Under the pieces are notes generated by a model that saw nothing but the letters and a program-made list of their open reading frames with translations, was not told the DNA's origin and made no database searches. Shown piece by piece: positions 36,176 through 45,510 of a stretch of DNA of 64,000 nucleotides; within the stretch, counting starts at the first letter, position 1; each line of letters starts with the position of its first letter. The stretch comes from Georgenia satyanarayanai. GTDB lineage: Bacteria; Actinomycetota; Actinomycetes; Actinomycetales; Actinomycetaceae. The stretch lies in contig NZ_JAMBNZ010000007.1 in NCBI RefSeq assembly GCF_023715365.1, forward strand, positions 124,001 to 188,000, written 5' to 3'. A program made the position numbers and the translations under genes.

Positions 36176-36838
36176 ATGAACGCTACGACACCGCCCGTGG
36201 ACGAGCGGCCGGTCATGTCCCGCGGTGACCGCTTCGCGCTGGGTGCGACGGCCGCCCTGGCCGGCCTGGTGGCCCTGGGCTCCGCCGTCGGCGGCGTGCT
36301 GTCCGTGGTCCAGGTCCTGCGCGACGACCCGCTGACGATCCACGGCTTCGAGCTCGTCAACGCCCGCCCGCCCGAGGTCACCGAGCCCGTCGAGCAGGTG
36401 ACCGCCGCCTGGTACGACTCGGCCACGCTCAGTGTCGCCGGCCTGCCGGACTCCGCGCGGTGGCTCTTCGCCGGGCAGTCGGCGGTGACGGCGCTGGCCG
36501 TCGTCGGCGTCAGCCTCACGCTGCTCTGGCTCGCCCTGCGAGTGCTGCGCACCCGTCCGTTCGGGCACTCGGTGACCGCCGCCCTCGTCGCGAGCGCCCT
36601 CCTCATCATCATCGGCGGCACCGCCGCCCAGCTCCTCGAGGCCGCCGGGAGGGCGGCGGTGGTCGACCACCTCGGTCCCGCGGTCACCGGCGGCGCCGAC
36701 CCGTCCGCCGAGAGCCTCCTCGCCTTCGGCCTCTCGGTCGACCTCGCGCCGATCGGCGTGGGGCTGGCCCTGGCCGTGGTCGCCCTCGCCTTCCAGATCG
36801 GCGCCCGGATGCAGCGGGACACCGAGGGCCTGGTCTGA
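36176..36838 (+). CDS. DUF2975-type membrane protein
   Basis: A 220-residue protein with four hydrophobic segments (about 23-48, 97-120, 128-150 and 190-212) and an extracytoplasmic loop between the first two. This layout and the following small Xre regulator match the DUF2975/YozG pairs of Gram-positive bacteria, of unknown role, perhaps stress linked. The stop overlaps the next start (TGATG). Confidence 0.75.
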   Translation: MNATTPPVDERPVMSRGDRFALGATAALAGLVALGSAVGGVLSVVQVLRDDPLTIHGFELVNARPPEVTEPVEQVTAAWYDSATLSVAGLPDSARWLFAGQSAVTALAVVGVSLTLLWLALRVLRTRPFGHSVTAALVASALLIIIGGTAAQLLEAAGRAAVVDHLGPAVTGGADPSAESLLAFGLSVDLAPIGVGLALAVVALAFQIGARMQRDTEGLV

Positions 36839-37080
36839 TGGCGCGCGCCAAGGTTGCGGAGGAGGACGCCCCCACCGGCGTCCACTGCCGCCTCGACGAG
36901 CTGCTCGCCGAGCGCGGCATGACCCTCACCCGCCTGAGCGAGCTCGTGGGGATGAGCATCGTCAACCTCTCGGTGCTCAAGAACGACCGCGCTCGCGCGA
37001 TCCGCTTCTCCACCCTCATCGCGATCTGCCAGGCGCTGGACTGCGAGATCGGCGAGCTGCTGGTCCGCGCGGACCGCTGA
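36838..37080 (+). CDS. Small Xre/YozG-type helix-turn-helix regulator
   Basis: An 80-residue Cro/C1-type regulator: LDELLAERGMTLTRLSELVG and SVLKNDRARAIRFSTL are the HTH, and CQALDCEIGELLV is the usual C-terminal signature. It is translated with the DUF2975 protein and probably controls the pair through the TTAACGAC repeats upstream. Confidence 0.88.
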   Translation: MARAKVAEEDAPTGVHCRLDELLAERGMTLTRLSELVGMSIVNLSVLKNDRARAIRFSTLIAICQALDCEIGELLVRADR

Positions 37081-37170
37081 ACGCGGCGAGGCCAACGGGC
37101 CACCGACTCCTCCCCGCCGAGCGCTGAGCCGTTCCTGGCACAGCGCGGGTGGCTGGGGGGGACCTGGGCC

Positions 37171-37965
37171 CTACCCGGCGAGGAGCGCGGGGACGGCCTG
37201 GACGCCGGTGACGACGGCGACGGCGAGGAGGAGCAGCGCGAAGAGCAGGCTCAGCGTGCGTGGGCTGGCACGCGCGGAGGAGCGGCCCGCGAGGAGGCCG
37301 CCGAGCATCGAGGTGACGGCGAACGCCGCGACGACGGGCCAGTCGACGGTGAGGTCCTGCCCCACGCGGCCCACGAGGCCGAGAACGGCGTTGACGACGA
37401 TGACGAGCAGCGAGGTCCCCACCGCCAGGCGCATGTCCACCCGCATGACGAGCAGCAGGGCCGGGACGACGATGAAGCCGCCGCCCACCCCGAAGAAGCC
37501 GGTGAGCAGGCCGACGAGCGAGGCGACGAGAACCGTGACCAGCCCCGTGACGACCCGGTTCGACGACGACGGCGCCGGGGCCTCGTCGTCGCCACGCCGC
37601 CGGTCGGCGAGGGAGCGACGGAGCATGACGGCGGAGACGACGAGGAGCAGTCCGGCGAGGAGCACCATGAGGAGGTCGGCGTCGACGAGCGCCGCGAGGC
37701 GCGCTCCACCCACGGCGCCAACCGCACCGAGCAGGCCGAAGACGAGCCCCCGGCGCCACTGGACGTTGCCGCGCCGTGCGTGCGGCACGAGGGACGCCGC
37801 GGACGAGGCCCCGACGATGACGAGCGACGCCGTCGCCGCCGCGTGCGGGTCCTGACCGAGGACGTAGACGAGGATCGGGAGGCTGAGGATCCCGCCGCCC
37901 GCGCCGAGGGTGCCGACGACGACGCCGACGAGCACCCCGACCCCGGCGGCGATCACGGCGCTCAT
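37171..37965 (-). CDS. TauE/SafE (TSUP) family membrane transporter
   Basis: A 264-residue membrane protein with about eight hydrophobic segments in two repeats. Each repeat begins with the family motif: VGTLGAGGGILSLPILV and LTGFFGVGGGFIVVPALLL. TSUP proteins move sulfite, sulfoacetate, taurine-derived or other organic anions; the substrate here is not known. The ATG at 37965 has only a weak ribosome-binding site. It stands 37 nt from the end of the DNA-repair gene on the same strand. Confidence 0.88.
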   Translation of the reverse strand: MSAVIAAGVGVLVGVVVGTLGAGGGILSLPILVYVLGQDPHAAATASLVIVGASSAASLVPHARRGNVQWRRGLVFGLLGAVGAVGGARLAALVDADLLMVLLAGLLLVVSAVMLRRSLADRRRGDDEAPAPSSSNRVVTGLVTVLVASLVGLLTGFFGVGGGFIVVPALLLVMRVDMRLAVGTSLLVIVVNAVLGLVGRVGQDLTVDWPVVAAFAVTSMLGGLLAGRSSARASPRTLSLLFALLLLAVAVVTGVQAVPALLAG

Positions 37966-38002
37966 CGCGGCATGCTCGGGTGGGTGGCCACGGGCCGCAC
38001 GC

Positions 38003-38581
38003 TCAGGCCTTCTTCTTTGCCGCCGCCTTCGTCGCGCGCTTGGTCTCGCGGACCTGGAGCAGCGTGTCCTCGTCGACGACGTCGGCGATCGACCGGCGCG
38101 CGCCCTCCTCGCCGTAGTCCCCCGCCGCCTCGCGCCAGCCCGGCGCCGCGAGGCCGCACTGCTTGCCGAGGAGGGCGAGGAAGATCTTCGCCTTCTGCTC
38201 CCCATAGCCGGGCAGCTTCTTGAGGCGGCGCAGGATCTCGGCGCCGTCGGGGTCGCCGTCGGTCCACAGGCGCGAGACGACACCGTCGTACTCCTCGACG
38301 ACGGCGGCGCTCAGCGCGACGATCCGCTTCGCCATCGAGCCGGGGTAGCGGTGGACGGCCGGGGTCTGGCGCATGACGTCGGTGAGCTCGTCGGGGTCCA
38401 TGGCCGCGAGGCGGGCGGCGTCGAAGCCACCGAGACGCTCGTGGAGCTTGTGGGGGCCGGCGAAGGCGGTCTCCATCGGCACCTGCTGGTCGAGGAGCAT
38501 GCCGATGAGGAGGGCCAACGGGTCGGTGGACAGCAACTGGTCTGCCGCGGCGTCGCCGGTGAAGTGCAGGTCGTGATCCAT
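38003..38581 (-). CDS. HhH-GPD-type base-excision DNA repair protein
   Basis: A 192-residue protein of the small actinobacterial HhH-GPD group. LKKLPGYGEQKAKIFLALLG is the helix-hairpin-helix with the Gly/Pro region, and ALLIGMLLDQQVPMETAF is the usual N-terminal helix. The C-terminus is a Lys/Ala-rich tail that may bind DNA. It would remove damaged bases. It is divergent from the HNH gene, with an SOS box between them 63 nt from its start, so DNA damage may induce it. Confidence 0.85.
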   Translation of the reverse strand: MDHDLHFTGDAAADQLLSTDPLALLIGMLLDQQVPMETAFAGPHKLHERLGGFDAARLAAMDPDELTDVMRQTPAVHRYPGSMAKRIVALSAAVVEEYDGVVSRLWTDGDPDGAEILRRLKKLPGYGEQKAKIFLALLGKQCGLAAPGWREAAGDYGEEGARRSIADVVDEDTLLQVRETKRATKAAAKKKA

Positions 38582-38636
38582 GATCCGATCCTCTCACCGG
38601 CGCGTGGATGCGGTCGGCGAACCTTCTCCACACCCC

Positions 38637-38665
38637 TTGCCGTTCGAACATACGTTCGATATCAT
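38637..38665 (+). promoter_or_regulatory. SOS (LexA) box inside the promoter of the HNH gene
   Basis: TCGAACATACGTTCGA (38644-38659) is a perfect match to the mycobacterial/actinobacterial LexA box TCGAAC-n4-GTTCGA. It exactly fills the spacer of a promoter with -35 TTGCCG (38637-38642) and -10 TATCAT (38660-38665), 17 bases apart. LexA binding would block the promoter until DNA damage. The ribosome-binding site GAGGAGG is at 38674-38680, with the ATG at 38689. Confidence 0.88.
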
Positions 38666-38688
38666 GGGTGTACGAGGAGGTGCCGCCG

Positions 38689-41028
38689 ATGGACCGCGAC
38701 GACAAGGAGCCTGAGACCGCGCCCGGCAGCGCGCCCACCGATCCGGCCGAGGACTCCCCGGCCGGTCTCGTCGTCCCCTACCTGGAGAGCCTCGAGCTCG
38801 ACGTCCCGGGCGAGGACGAGCGGGTCCGTATCGACGTCTCCCGCCCCACCGGCCTGGAGCAGGCACCGCCCCTGGGGTGGGTGCAGTTCCGCCTGCCGAC
38901 CTACCACGAGGGCGAGGCGCCGGGGTGGCCGCGCAGCGTGCTGGCCGAGCTCATCCCCCAGCCCGGCGCGCTGGGTGACTTCCTGGAGCACCTGCCCCCG
39001 GGTCTACGCCTGGCGCGGGTGCTGGAGGAGATCGATCCCGCCGACGTGGACGACTTCTCCCTCGTGGAGGTCGTCGCCGCCCACAAACGCATGGAAGCGT
39101 GGTCAGCGGCTCAGGCTGCCCGCGCCGCCGCCGTGCTCGCCGAGCGCGACTCGGTCAACCCCACCTGGCCCGGGGACATCCCCGGCCGCACCCGCGGGGA
39201 GTGCGTCGTGGGCCAGGAGCTGTCCATGCGGCTACGGATCACCAAGCAGGCCGCGGTCAAGATGGCCACCTGCGGCCGCGCCTTCACCGGCATGTTCGAA
39301 CCCACCGGCGAGCTCCTCGACCAAGGCCTCATCGACTGGCCCCGCGCCCAAGCCATCGTCACCCACCTGGTGGACCTGCCCGCCGAGGTCGCCCTCGCCG
39401 CCCAGTGGGAAGTCCTGCCCAAAGCACCCGGCCGCACCCTTCGCCAGCTCAACGACGACCTCGACAAAGCCGTCATCTCCGTAGACCCCGACTCCGCCGA
39501 CGACCGCCACAAAACTGCCCGACAGCAGCGCTGCGTCTACCACCCCCGCCCCCTGCCCGACGGCATGGCCCTCCTGTCCGCCCGCCTCCCCGCCGCCGAC
39601 GCCATCGCCATGGACCTGGCCCTGGACGCCTCCGCCAGAGCCGCCAAGAACACCGGCGACACCCGCACCCTGGACCAGCTCAGAGCCGACAGCCTCGCCC
39701 TCATGGCCCACACCGCCCTGGCCTTCGGATACATCGGACCCGGCGCCCACCTCCGCTGCCCCTGCGGCTGCCAAGGGGGCGTCGAAGGCGCAGATGTCCC
39801 CGCAGCACCGGCCGCCGAACATCAGGTGGACGCCGGACCACCAGCGGACAACACCCCCGGAGCTCAGCAGGACACCGGTCACCGACCGGACGATGTGGGC
39901 CCTCCACTCTCGAGAGCCGAGCCTTCGACGTCCCCAGCACCACCGCGCGCCACCGAACCACCAGCGCTGGCCGACGCACCGCTGACGACCGCTGACGCGA
40001 GCCAGGAGAATGCGCGGCCACCCGAGCCGGCGGGCGCACCTCCACCCGAGACAGCCCCACCGGGCGGCGCGGCCGCATCACCGCCAGACGCTGCGCCACT
40101 GGACGACGAAACCGCGCAAGCCGGCTCACCGCGAGCCACGCATGCGCCGCCGTCCGCTTCCCAGACCCCGCCCATCGCCGACGGGCCGCCACTGCCCGGT
40201 CACCGGCTTCCCGGGTGCACCCTGCCCACCATCCGCTTCGGGATGATCGGCGGCGGACGAGCCGACATCAACGTCCTCGTCCCCATCAACGTCCTGGACC
40301 CCGAACCCCGCGACCCGGGCACCACCGCCCTGGACCGCGAACCCGAACCCGTCGCCGAGCTCGACGGCTACGGACCCATCCCACCCATCATCGCCCGCGC
40401 CCTGGCCGCCGGCGGCACCTGGCGCCGTCTGCTCACCGACCCCGTCACCGGGCAGGTCCTGGACGTGGGGCGCACCCGGTACCAGCCACCGGCCGCGATC
40501 GCCGACCACGTCCGCCACCGCGACCGCACCTGCATCCGCCCCGGCTGCACCCACCCCGCCCGCACCGCCGACCTCGACCACATCCACGAATGGAAGGACG
40601 GCGGCGCCACCTCCGCCGACAACCTCGGCCCCCAGTGCACCGCCGACCACCGCGCCAAGACCATCGGCGCCTACACCGTCGCCCACGCCACCGACCGCAC
40701 CTACGCCTGGACCACCCCCACCGGCCACGGCTACCTCCGCCGCCCCGACGGCACCACCATCACCCTCCCTCGCCACACCGCCCACACCCTGCGCGAGCTC
40801 GTCAAGGACTCCGAACGCCACCACCGCCCCGTCGCCCCCCAGCTCGTCGACGCGATGCTCGCCGCCATCTCCCTCGGGGAGGACCCCCTCGCCCACTGGA
40901 CCGAGCCCGCGACCGCGCCAGCCGCCCTGGCACTCGAGGCCGAGGGGAACGTCCCCTGCCCCCAGCGCCCGGAGGCGCAGCCCGGGCCGGAGCACGACCG
41001 GACCTGGCCCGAGAACCCGCCCTTCTGA
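38689..41028 (+). CDS. DUF222/13E12-family HNH endonuclease-like protein, SOS-controlled
   Basis: A 779-residue protein of the 13E12 repeat family. The DUF222 domain spans about 90-365 (for example LVEVVAAHKRMEAWSAAQAA). The HNH domain lies near 610-680 with CIRPGCTHPARTADLDHIHEW and NLGPQC, the Cys and His of the HNH motif. Between them (about 365-510) is a Pro/Ala/Asp-rich, probably disordered stretch, longer than usual. Such proteins are abundant in actinobacteria and may mobilise or process DNA; the real role is unknown. The start follows GAGGAGG by eight bases. A perfect SOS box controls it. Codon choice leans to C-ending and CCA/CAC codons, somewhat unlike its neighbours. Confidence 0.9.
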   Translation: MDRDDKEPETAPGSAPTDPAEDSPAGLVVPYLESLELDVPGEDERVRIDVSRPTGLEQAPPLGWVQFRLPTYHEGEAPGWPRSVLAELIPQPGALGDFLEHLPPGLRLARVLEEIDPADVDDFSLVEVVAAHKRMEAWSAAQAARAAAVLAERDSVNPTWPGDIPGRTRGECVVGQELSMRLRITKQAAVKMATCGRAFTGMFEPTGELLDQGLIDWPRAQAIVTHLVDLPAEVALAAQWEVLPKAPGRTLRQLNDDLDKAVISVDPDSADDRHKTARQQRCVYHPRPLPDGMALLSARLPAADAIAMDLALDASARAAKNTGDTRTLDQLRADSLALMAHTALAFGYIGPGAHLRCPCGCQGGVEGADVPAAPAAEHQVDAGPPADNTPGAQQDTGHRPDDVGPPLSRAEPSTSPAPPRATEPPALADAPLTTADASQENARPPEPAGAPPPETAPPGGAAASPPDAAPLDDETAQAGSPRATHAPPSASQTPPIADGPPLPGHRLPGCTLPTIRFGMIGGGRADINVLVPINVLDPEPRDPGTTALDREPEPVAELDGYGPIPPIIARALAAGGTWRRLLTDPVTGQVLDVGRTRYQPPAAIADHVRHRDRTCIRPGCTHPARTADLDHIHEWKDGGATSADNLGPQCTADHRAKTIGAYTVAHATDRTYAWTTPTGHGYLRRPDGTTITLPRHTAHTLRELVKDSERHHRPVAPQLVDAMLAAISLGEDPLAHWTEPATAPAALALEAEGNVPCPQRPEAQPGPEHDRTWPENPPF

Positions 41029-41038
41029 GAGACGCGTT

Positions 41039-41070
41039 CGGCGCTCGACACCCGCAGGTGTCGAGCGCCG
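41039..41070. terminator. Bidirectional terminator between HNH and chemoreceptor genes
   Basis: CGGCGCTCGACACC (41039-41052) pairs perfectly with GGTGTCGAGCGCCG (41057-41070) over a four-base loop. It lies between two convergent genes. Confidence 0.8.
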
Positions 41071-41092
41071 GACCACAGGGAGAGCCAAGGCG

Positions 41093-42727
41093 TCACACGA
41101 CGAAGGCGGAGACCCTCCCACGCAGGTCGTCGGCCATGCGGGCCAACTCGTCGGTGGCGCTCTGCATCTGCGCGAGGACGGTGCTGGACGTGGCCGTCAC
41201 CGTGGCGACGCCTGAGATGTTCGCCGCGATCTCCCCGGAGCCGGCCGCGGCCTCGTGCACGCCGCGCGTCATCTCCTGCGTGGTCGCCGTCTGCTCCTCG
41301 ACGGCGGAGGCGATGGTGAGCTGATAGTCGTTGATCGACCGGACCGTCTTGGCGATCTCCTCGATCGCGGCGACCGCGGCCACGGTCTGCGTCTGGTTGT
41401 CCCCGATGCGAGTGGTGATGTCCTCGGCGGCCCGCGCGGACTCCTGCGCCAGCTCCTTGACCTCCCCGGCGACGACGGCGAAGCCCTTGCCTGCTTCCCC
41501 GGCTCGCGCGGCCTCGATGGTCGCGTTGAGGGCGAGCAGGTTGGTCTGCTCGGCGATCGAGGTGATGACCTTGACGACCTCGGAGATCTCTCGCGAGCTC
41601 TCGCCGAGGCTGTTGACTGTGGTGGCGGTCGCGTCCGCCGTCGTGACGGCGCGGGCGGCGACGCCGGCGGCCTCCCCCGCACTCTTCGCGATCTCCTGGA
41701 TGGAGGCGCTCATCTGCTCGGCGCCGGAGGCGACGGTCTGGACGCTGTGGGAGATCTGCTGGGCGGCGTCGGACACGGCGCTGGCCTGCGCAGACGCCTC
41801 CTCGGAGCCGGCGGCGACCTGCGTGTTGGACGCGGAGAGCTCCTCGGCCGCGGCAGCGACCGTCTGGGCCGACTCGACCACGCTGGTGAGCGCCTCGCGG
41901 AGGGCGACCCGGGCCAGCGAGGACGAGTGCGCCATCTGGCCGAGCTCGTCGCGGTCCTCGACGTGCGCGTCCACGGTCATGTCACCGGCGGCCATGGCCT
42001 CGAGGGAGCTGCGCACGGCGTGCAGGCCGCGGCGGATGCGGCGGGTGACGGCGACGGCGATCGCCACGGAGATCACGGCGGCGACGACGAAGCCGATCGT
42101 CAGCACGAGGAGGGTCTGGCTGATCTCGCTGCTGGCGTCGGTGGCGATCGCATCGACGCGGTTCTGGATCTGGCCGTCGGCCAGGACGAGCGCCCGCCCG
42201 GCGTTGTCCGGGTCACCGGCCGGGGAGGCGTTGAGCGCGCTCTCCAGCCCGACGACGTCGCCCGCCTCGACGAGCGGCAGCAGGGTGGCGTCGCGGTAGG
42301 TGAGCCAGCCCTCCCAGCGGGTGGTGAAGTCGGCCCACTGCTGGGTCTCCGACTCGGGGTACTCGGAGACGGCGTCGATGAGACCGTCGACGGTGCGGTC
42401 GTTCCACTCCTGAGAGGTGAGGAGCTGCTCGCGGCGGGACTCGTCGGTCGCGGCGGCCGCGCGGCGCACGAGCAGGTGGCTCTGGGCCTGCGCGGCGCGC
42501 AGCTCGGCCATGGAGCCCTGGAGGTCCTCGGTGAGGAGGCGGACCTCGGCGAGGTGGTCACCGGCGCGCAGCAGCGCGACGGCGCCCGCACCTCCGACCA
42601 CACCGAAGAGACCGCCGAGGATGACGATCGCGGTGGCGATCTTGAAGCCGACCGGCCGGTCCCAGAACCACGCGTTGCGGCGGCGTCGGGGAGCGTCGGG
42701 GGTCTCGGTGCTGGTGCGGCGGCTCAT
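41093..42727 (-). CDS. Methyl-accepting chemotaxis protein
   Basis: A 544-residue chemoreceptor. TM1 is at about 30-53, the extracellular sensor at 54-204 (all-helical, four-helix-bundle type), TM2 at 206-227, HAMP at about 229-282 and the signalling coiled coil up to the end. The hairpin tip reads [20 protein letters not shown], the conserved CheA/CheW contact. The ATG overlaps the stop of a sugar-binding lipoprotein gene (ATGA), which implies that the receptor senses that sugar through the binding protein. No che or flagellar genes are in the window. Confidence 0.94.
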   Translation of the reverse strand: MSRRTSTETPDAPRRRRNAWFWDRPVGFKIATAIVILGGLFGVVGGAGAVALLRAGDHLAEVRLLTEDLQGSMAELRAAQAQSHLLVRRAAAATDESRREQLLTSQEWNDRTVDGLIDAVSEYPESETQQWADFTTRWEGWLTYRDATLLPLVEAGDVVGLESALNASPAGDPDNAGRALVLADGQIQNRVDAIATDASSEISQTLLVLTIGFVVAAVISVAIAVAVTRRIRRGLHAVRSSLEAMAAGDMTVDAHVEDRDELGQMAHSSSLARVALREALTSVVESAQTVAAAAEELSASNTQVAAGSEEASAQASAVSDAAQQISHSVQTVASGAEQMSASIQEIAKSAGEAAGVAARAVTTADATATTVNSLGESSREISEVVKVITSIAEQTNLLALNATIEAARAGEAGKGFAVVAGEVKELAQESARAAEDITTRIGDNQTQTVAAVAAIEEIAKTVRSINDYQLTIASAVEEQTATTQEMTRGVHEAAAGSGEIAANISGVATVTATSSTVLAQMQSATDELARMADDLRGRVSAFVV

Positions 42728-43854
42728 GCCAGGTCTCCCGCCTCGTAGTAACCGCTCTCGATGAGCAGGTGCTGGTAGTTGTCCTGCGTGACCAGCTGGG
42801 GGGCGAGCAGGTAGGCCGGGACGGTGAGCCGGCCGTTGTCGTAGGTGGTGATGTCGTTGGTCTCGGGCTCCTCGCCGGTGAGCATCTTGTGCACGGCGGA
42901 GACGGCGACCTCGGCGAGCTGGCGGGTGTCCTTGAAGATCGTGGAGAGCTGGACGCCGTCGTCGACGAGGACGACGGAGTCGCTCTCGGCGTCCTGGCCG
43001 GTGACGACGGGCAGGCCGTCGGCGATGGTCGGGCCGCGACCGGCACCCTGGATGGCGGTGATGATGCCGCGGGAGATGCCGTCAAAGGGCGAGAGGACGC
43101 CGTGGAGGTCCTCGCCGCCGGCGTAGGTCGTCGACATGAGCTGGGTCATGCGCTCCTGGGCAACCTCCTGGCTCCAGCCGGGGGTTGCGACGGCGTCGAA
43201 CTCGGTCTGGCCGGACGGGACGACGAGCGTGCCGTCCTCGAGGTAGGGGCGCAGGGTGTCCATGGCGCCGTTGAAGAAGAAGCCGGCGTTGTTGTCGTCC
43301 GCGGAGCCGGCGAAGAGCTCGATGCTCAACGGCCCCTCGGGGCCGTCTGCGTTCTCGGTGCCGTCCGCGTTGAGGATGCCGAGGCCGACTAGGAGCGAGG
43401 TGCCCTGCTGGATGCCGACACGCTCGTTGTCGAACGTGGCGTAGTAGTCGACGTTCGGGGTGTCGAGGATGAGGCGGTCGTAGGAGACGACGGGGATGTC
43501 GCCGGCCGCGGACAGGACGTCGGTGAGGGCCGAGCCGTCGACCGCGCCGATGACGAGCGCGTCAGCGCCGTCCTCGATCATCGCCTTGATCTGGTCGGCC
43601 TGGACCTGGGGATCGTCGTCCGCGTACTGAAGTGTGACGTCGTGTCCGAGGTCCTTGAGCTGAGCGGCGACGTTGGTGCCGTCGGACACCCATCGCTGGT
43701 GCTCCTGCGTCGGCATCGCGACGCCGACACGCGCGACCTCGGCGTCCTCGCCCGCTTCTGTCTCGCTGTCCGCACCTGCACAGCCCGCGAGGCCGACGGC
43801 GACCACCAGGGCACCGAGCCCGAGCGACCGGGCCGTTCGTCGTGAAAGTGTCAT
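42724..43854 (-). CDS. ChvE-like sugar-binding lipoprotein coupled to a chemoreceptor
   Basis: A 376-residue binding protein, start ATG 43854, signal peptide with lipobox LAGC. It closely follows the ChvE-type protein at 5857: [41 protein letters not shown] and [13 protein letters not shown] all match with few changes. It lacks its own ATPase and permease and instead overlaps a chemoreceptor gene by four bases. It may still serve a transporter encoded elsewhere, but the likely role is to present arabinose, galactose or a related aldose to the receptor, as ChvE and MglB do in other bacteria. Confidence 0.9.
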   Translation of the reverse strand: MTLSRRTARSLGLGALVVAVGLAGCAGADSETEAGEDAEVARVGVAMPTQEHQRWVSDGTNVAAQLKDLGHDVTLQYADDDPQVQADQIKAMIEDGADALVIGAVDGSALTDVLSAAGDIPVVSYDRLILDTPNVDYYATFDNERVGIQQGTSLLVGLGILNADGTENADGPEGPLSIELFAGSADDNNAGFFFNGAMDTLRPYLEDGTLVVPSGQTEFDAVATPGWSQEVAQERMTQLMSTTYAGGEDLHGVLSPFDGISRGIITAIQGAGRGPTIADGLPVVTGQDAESDSVVLVDDGVQLSTIFKDTRQLAEVAVSAVHKMLTGEEPETNDITTYDNGRLTVPAYLLAPQLVTQDNYQHLLIESGYYEAGDLA

Positions 43855-44017
43855 GCGACCGCACCATCCGTGGCTGAACCGACCGGCGCGTCCCAGCGCC
43901 GGGCCCCTGGTGAGGGGCGTCACTCAGGGCGATCGGTGCAGCGAAGATGATGATGACGCATAGGGCGTGTGGCTCTCGTCACACGGCGGCGGTCGCTCGG
44001 CCAGCGACTGTCCTCAC

Positions 44018-44893
44018 TCAGCCGGTCGTCAGACGGGGCTTGGCTGTCATAACCTCGATCGGCTCACTCTCCGTCTCGGTCACCGCCCGCCCCGCGACCG
44101 GGATCCAAGTCGACGTCCCCTCCACGCGGAAGTCCGCGTCCCACTCGGTCCGCAACGAGATCGTGACTGTCGCAGGATCGCTGTAGACGTGGGAAACCGT
44201 GTGGTTGGGCCAAGGCGCGCCGGGGTCGGTTCCCGTCAGCGGTGCCGAGCCATCACCGAAGCTCCACGTGAAGAGAACCGGCGTCACGCGCACATCAAGG
44301 TCAAGGTCCAGCACCTGAGTGGTCATGACGTGCTCGGCCGCATCGGTCATCACGACAGTGTCGGTCCCGACGAGCACCCAAGACTGGTCCGGCTGGATCT
44401 CCAGGCTCCCGGAGTTCACCAGAAGCGACTGAACGTCCTCACGTGTAAAAACCAGCAGTTCGCTTGGCTGCTCCTCAGCAGCGTCCTCATCCTCGCCGTC
44501 ACCCCGTTCAAGCAACGGCGCCCACTCCCCCTCGGGCACAGGATCACAAGCAGTAACCACCGTCTCGTACTTGCCCCACACGTACGTGACGGGCGGGCAA
44601 TACGGTTCGTTCGCCGTGCTCGAGCTCGCTATCGGACTCCCCTTGGAACCTTCCCTAGAGTGCTCCCTCCTGTCGCTCCCGCCAAAGACGATCTCTTCAG
44701 TCCCGTGCGTTCCCCCTCGCACACCCCCAGGGGCCGTCGTGTCGTCGGCTGGGGCCGCCGTATCCAACGATGCCGCTGTCTCCATGTTCACTGTATGCGC
44801 CATTTTGCCACCGCCGACCATATACGGCACCGGCGCCGGCACAATCGAAACAATTGCGGTTATTCCACACAACAGGTGGGGGGAAACTTTCAT
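44018..44893 (-). CDS. PKD-domain protein, probably exported
   Basis: A 291-residue protein. Residues 1-28 look like a weak signal peptide. The middle is acidic and of low complexity. Residues 205-265 form a PKD beta-sandwich, with FTWSFGDGSAPLTG and SHVYSDPATVTISL as the landmark. It overlaps the DUF6318 lipoprotein gene by four bases (ATGA), a pairing that recurs in related bacteria as far as I recall. Its 5' half is poorer in GC and uses rarer codons than the neighbours, a possible sign of transfer or relaxed selection. Role unknown; surface binding is likely. Confidence 0.72.
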   Translation of the reverse strand: MKVSPHLLCGITAIVSIVPAPVPYMVGGGKMAHTVNMETAASLDTAAPADDTTAPGGVRGGTHGTEEIVFGGSDRREHSREGSKGSPIASSSTANEPYCPPVTYVWGKYETVVTACDPVPEGEWAPLLERGDGEDEDAAEEQPSELLVFTREDVQSLLVNSGSLEIQPDQSWVLVGTDTVVMTDAAEHVMTTQVLDLDLDVRVTPVLFTWSFGDGSAPLTGTDPGAPWPNHTVSHVYSDPATVTISLRTEWDADFRVEGTSTWIPVAGRAVTETESEPIEVMTAKPRLTTG

Positions 44894-45498
44894 TCCTCGG
44901 CCCCCTCGACATCTCCCCCGACCACAATCCAGGTAGCACCCTCGCGGTCAAGGGCGAATATATACGTGGCAGGCCCGCCTTCGAGCGAAGCAATCTCGGC
45001 TCCATCTGAGCCGTACTCTCTCGATGGTGCTTCTACACCCGTTAGCGCCACCAACGTGGCACGTTCACGCTCTGAAGGAGCTTGCGTCTCCACCTCCTGC
45101 ACCGCAAACGCTCCTCCCGTCGCATACCCGCCGTCCGCAAATAGCTCCTGAACTCGTTCGGCGGCGCCTGCGCAGAAGCGACAGTCGGGACCTGACATGG
45201 ATTGCCACTCTTTGAGATCGCCGGTCGCAAAGATATAGTGATACAACTCCATGAAATACCGTGCAGCAGCCTCCGCGCCCTCGATGTCGTCGCGTTCCAT
45301 CGCCTCGGGCCTCGTCGGCTCGGGCCACGGTGTCGGGCCAGGTGCAGGCGACGTGGGCTCCTCGGTTGCAGCCGTGGGCCCCGGTGGTGGCTCCGTGGTC
45401 GGGCTCGCATTGCCCTCGGAGTCGCTGCAGCCAGCGACCACCAAACCGACTGCCATCAGGGCCGCGCCGAGCGCACTCCGTCGTCTCGTCATTGTCAT
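44890..45498 (-). CDS. DUF6318-type lipoprotein
   Basis: A 202-residue lipoprotein: signal peptide with lipobox VAGC at about residue 24, a Pro/Thr-rich linker (about 30-62), then an NTF2-like alpha+beta domain with ARYFMELYHYIFATGDLKEW and a CRFC cysteine pair. This is the DUF6318 pattern. GGGAGGA precedes the ATG at 45498. It begins 12 nt after the last Tad pilus gene and overlaps the PKD gene, so it may be exported with or attached to the pilus system. GC content falls in its second half. Confidence 0.78.
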   Translation of the reverse strand: MTMTRRRSALGAALMAVGLVVAGCSDSEGNASPTTEPPPGPTAATEEPTSPAPGPTPWPEPTRPEAMERDDIEGAEAAARYFMELYHYIFATGDLKEWQSMSGPDCRFCAGAAERVQELFADGGYATGGAFAVQEVETQAPSERERATLVALTGVEAPSREYGSDGAEIASLEGGPATYIFALDREGATWIVVGGDVEGAEE

Positions 45499-45510
45499 CA
45501 GTCCTCCCGA

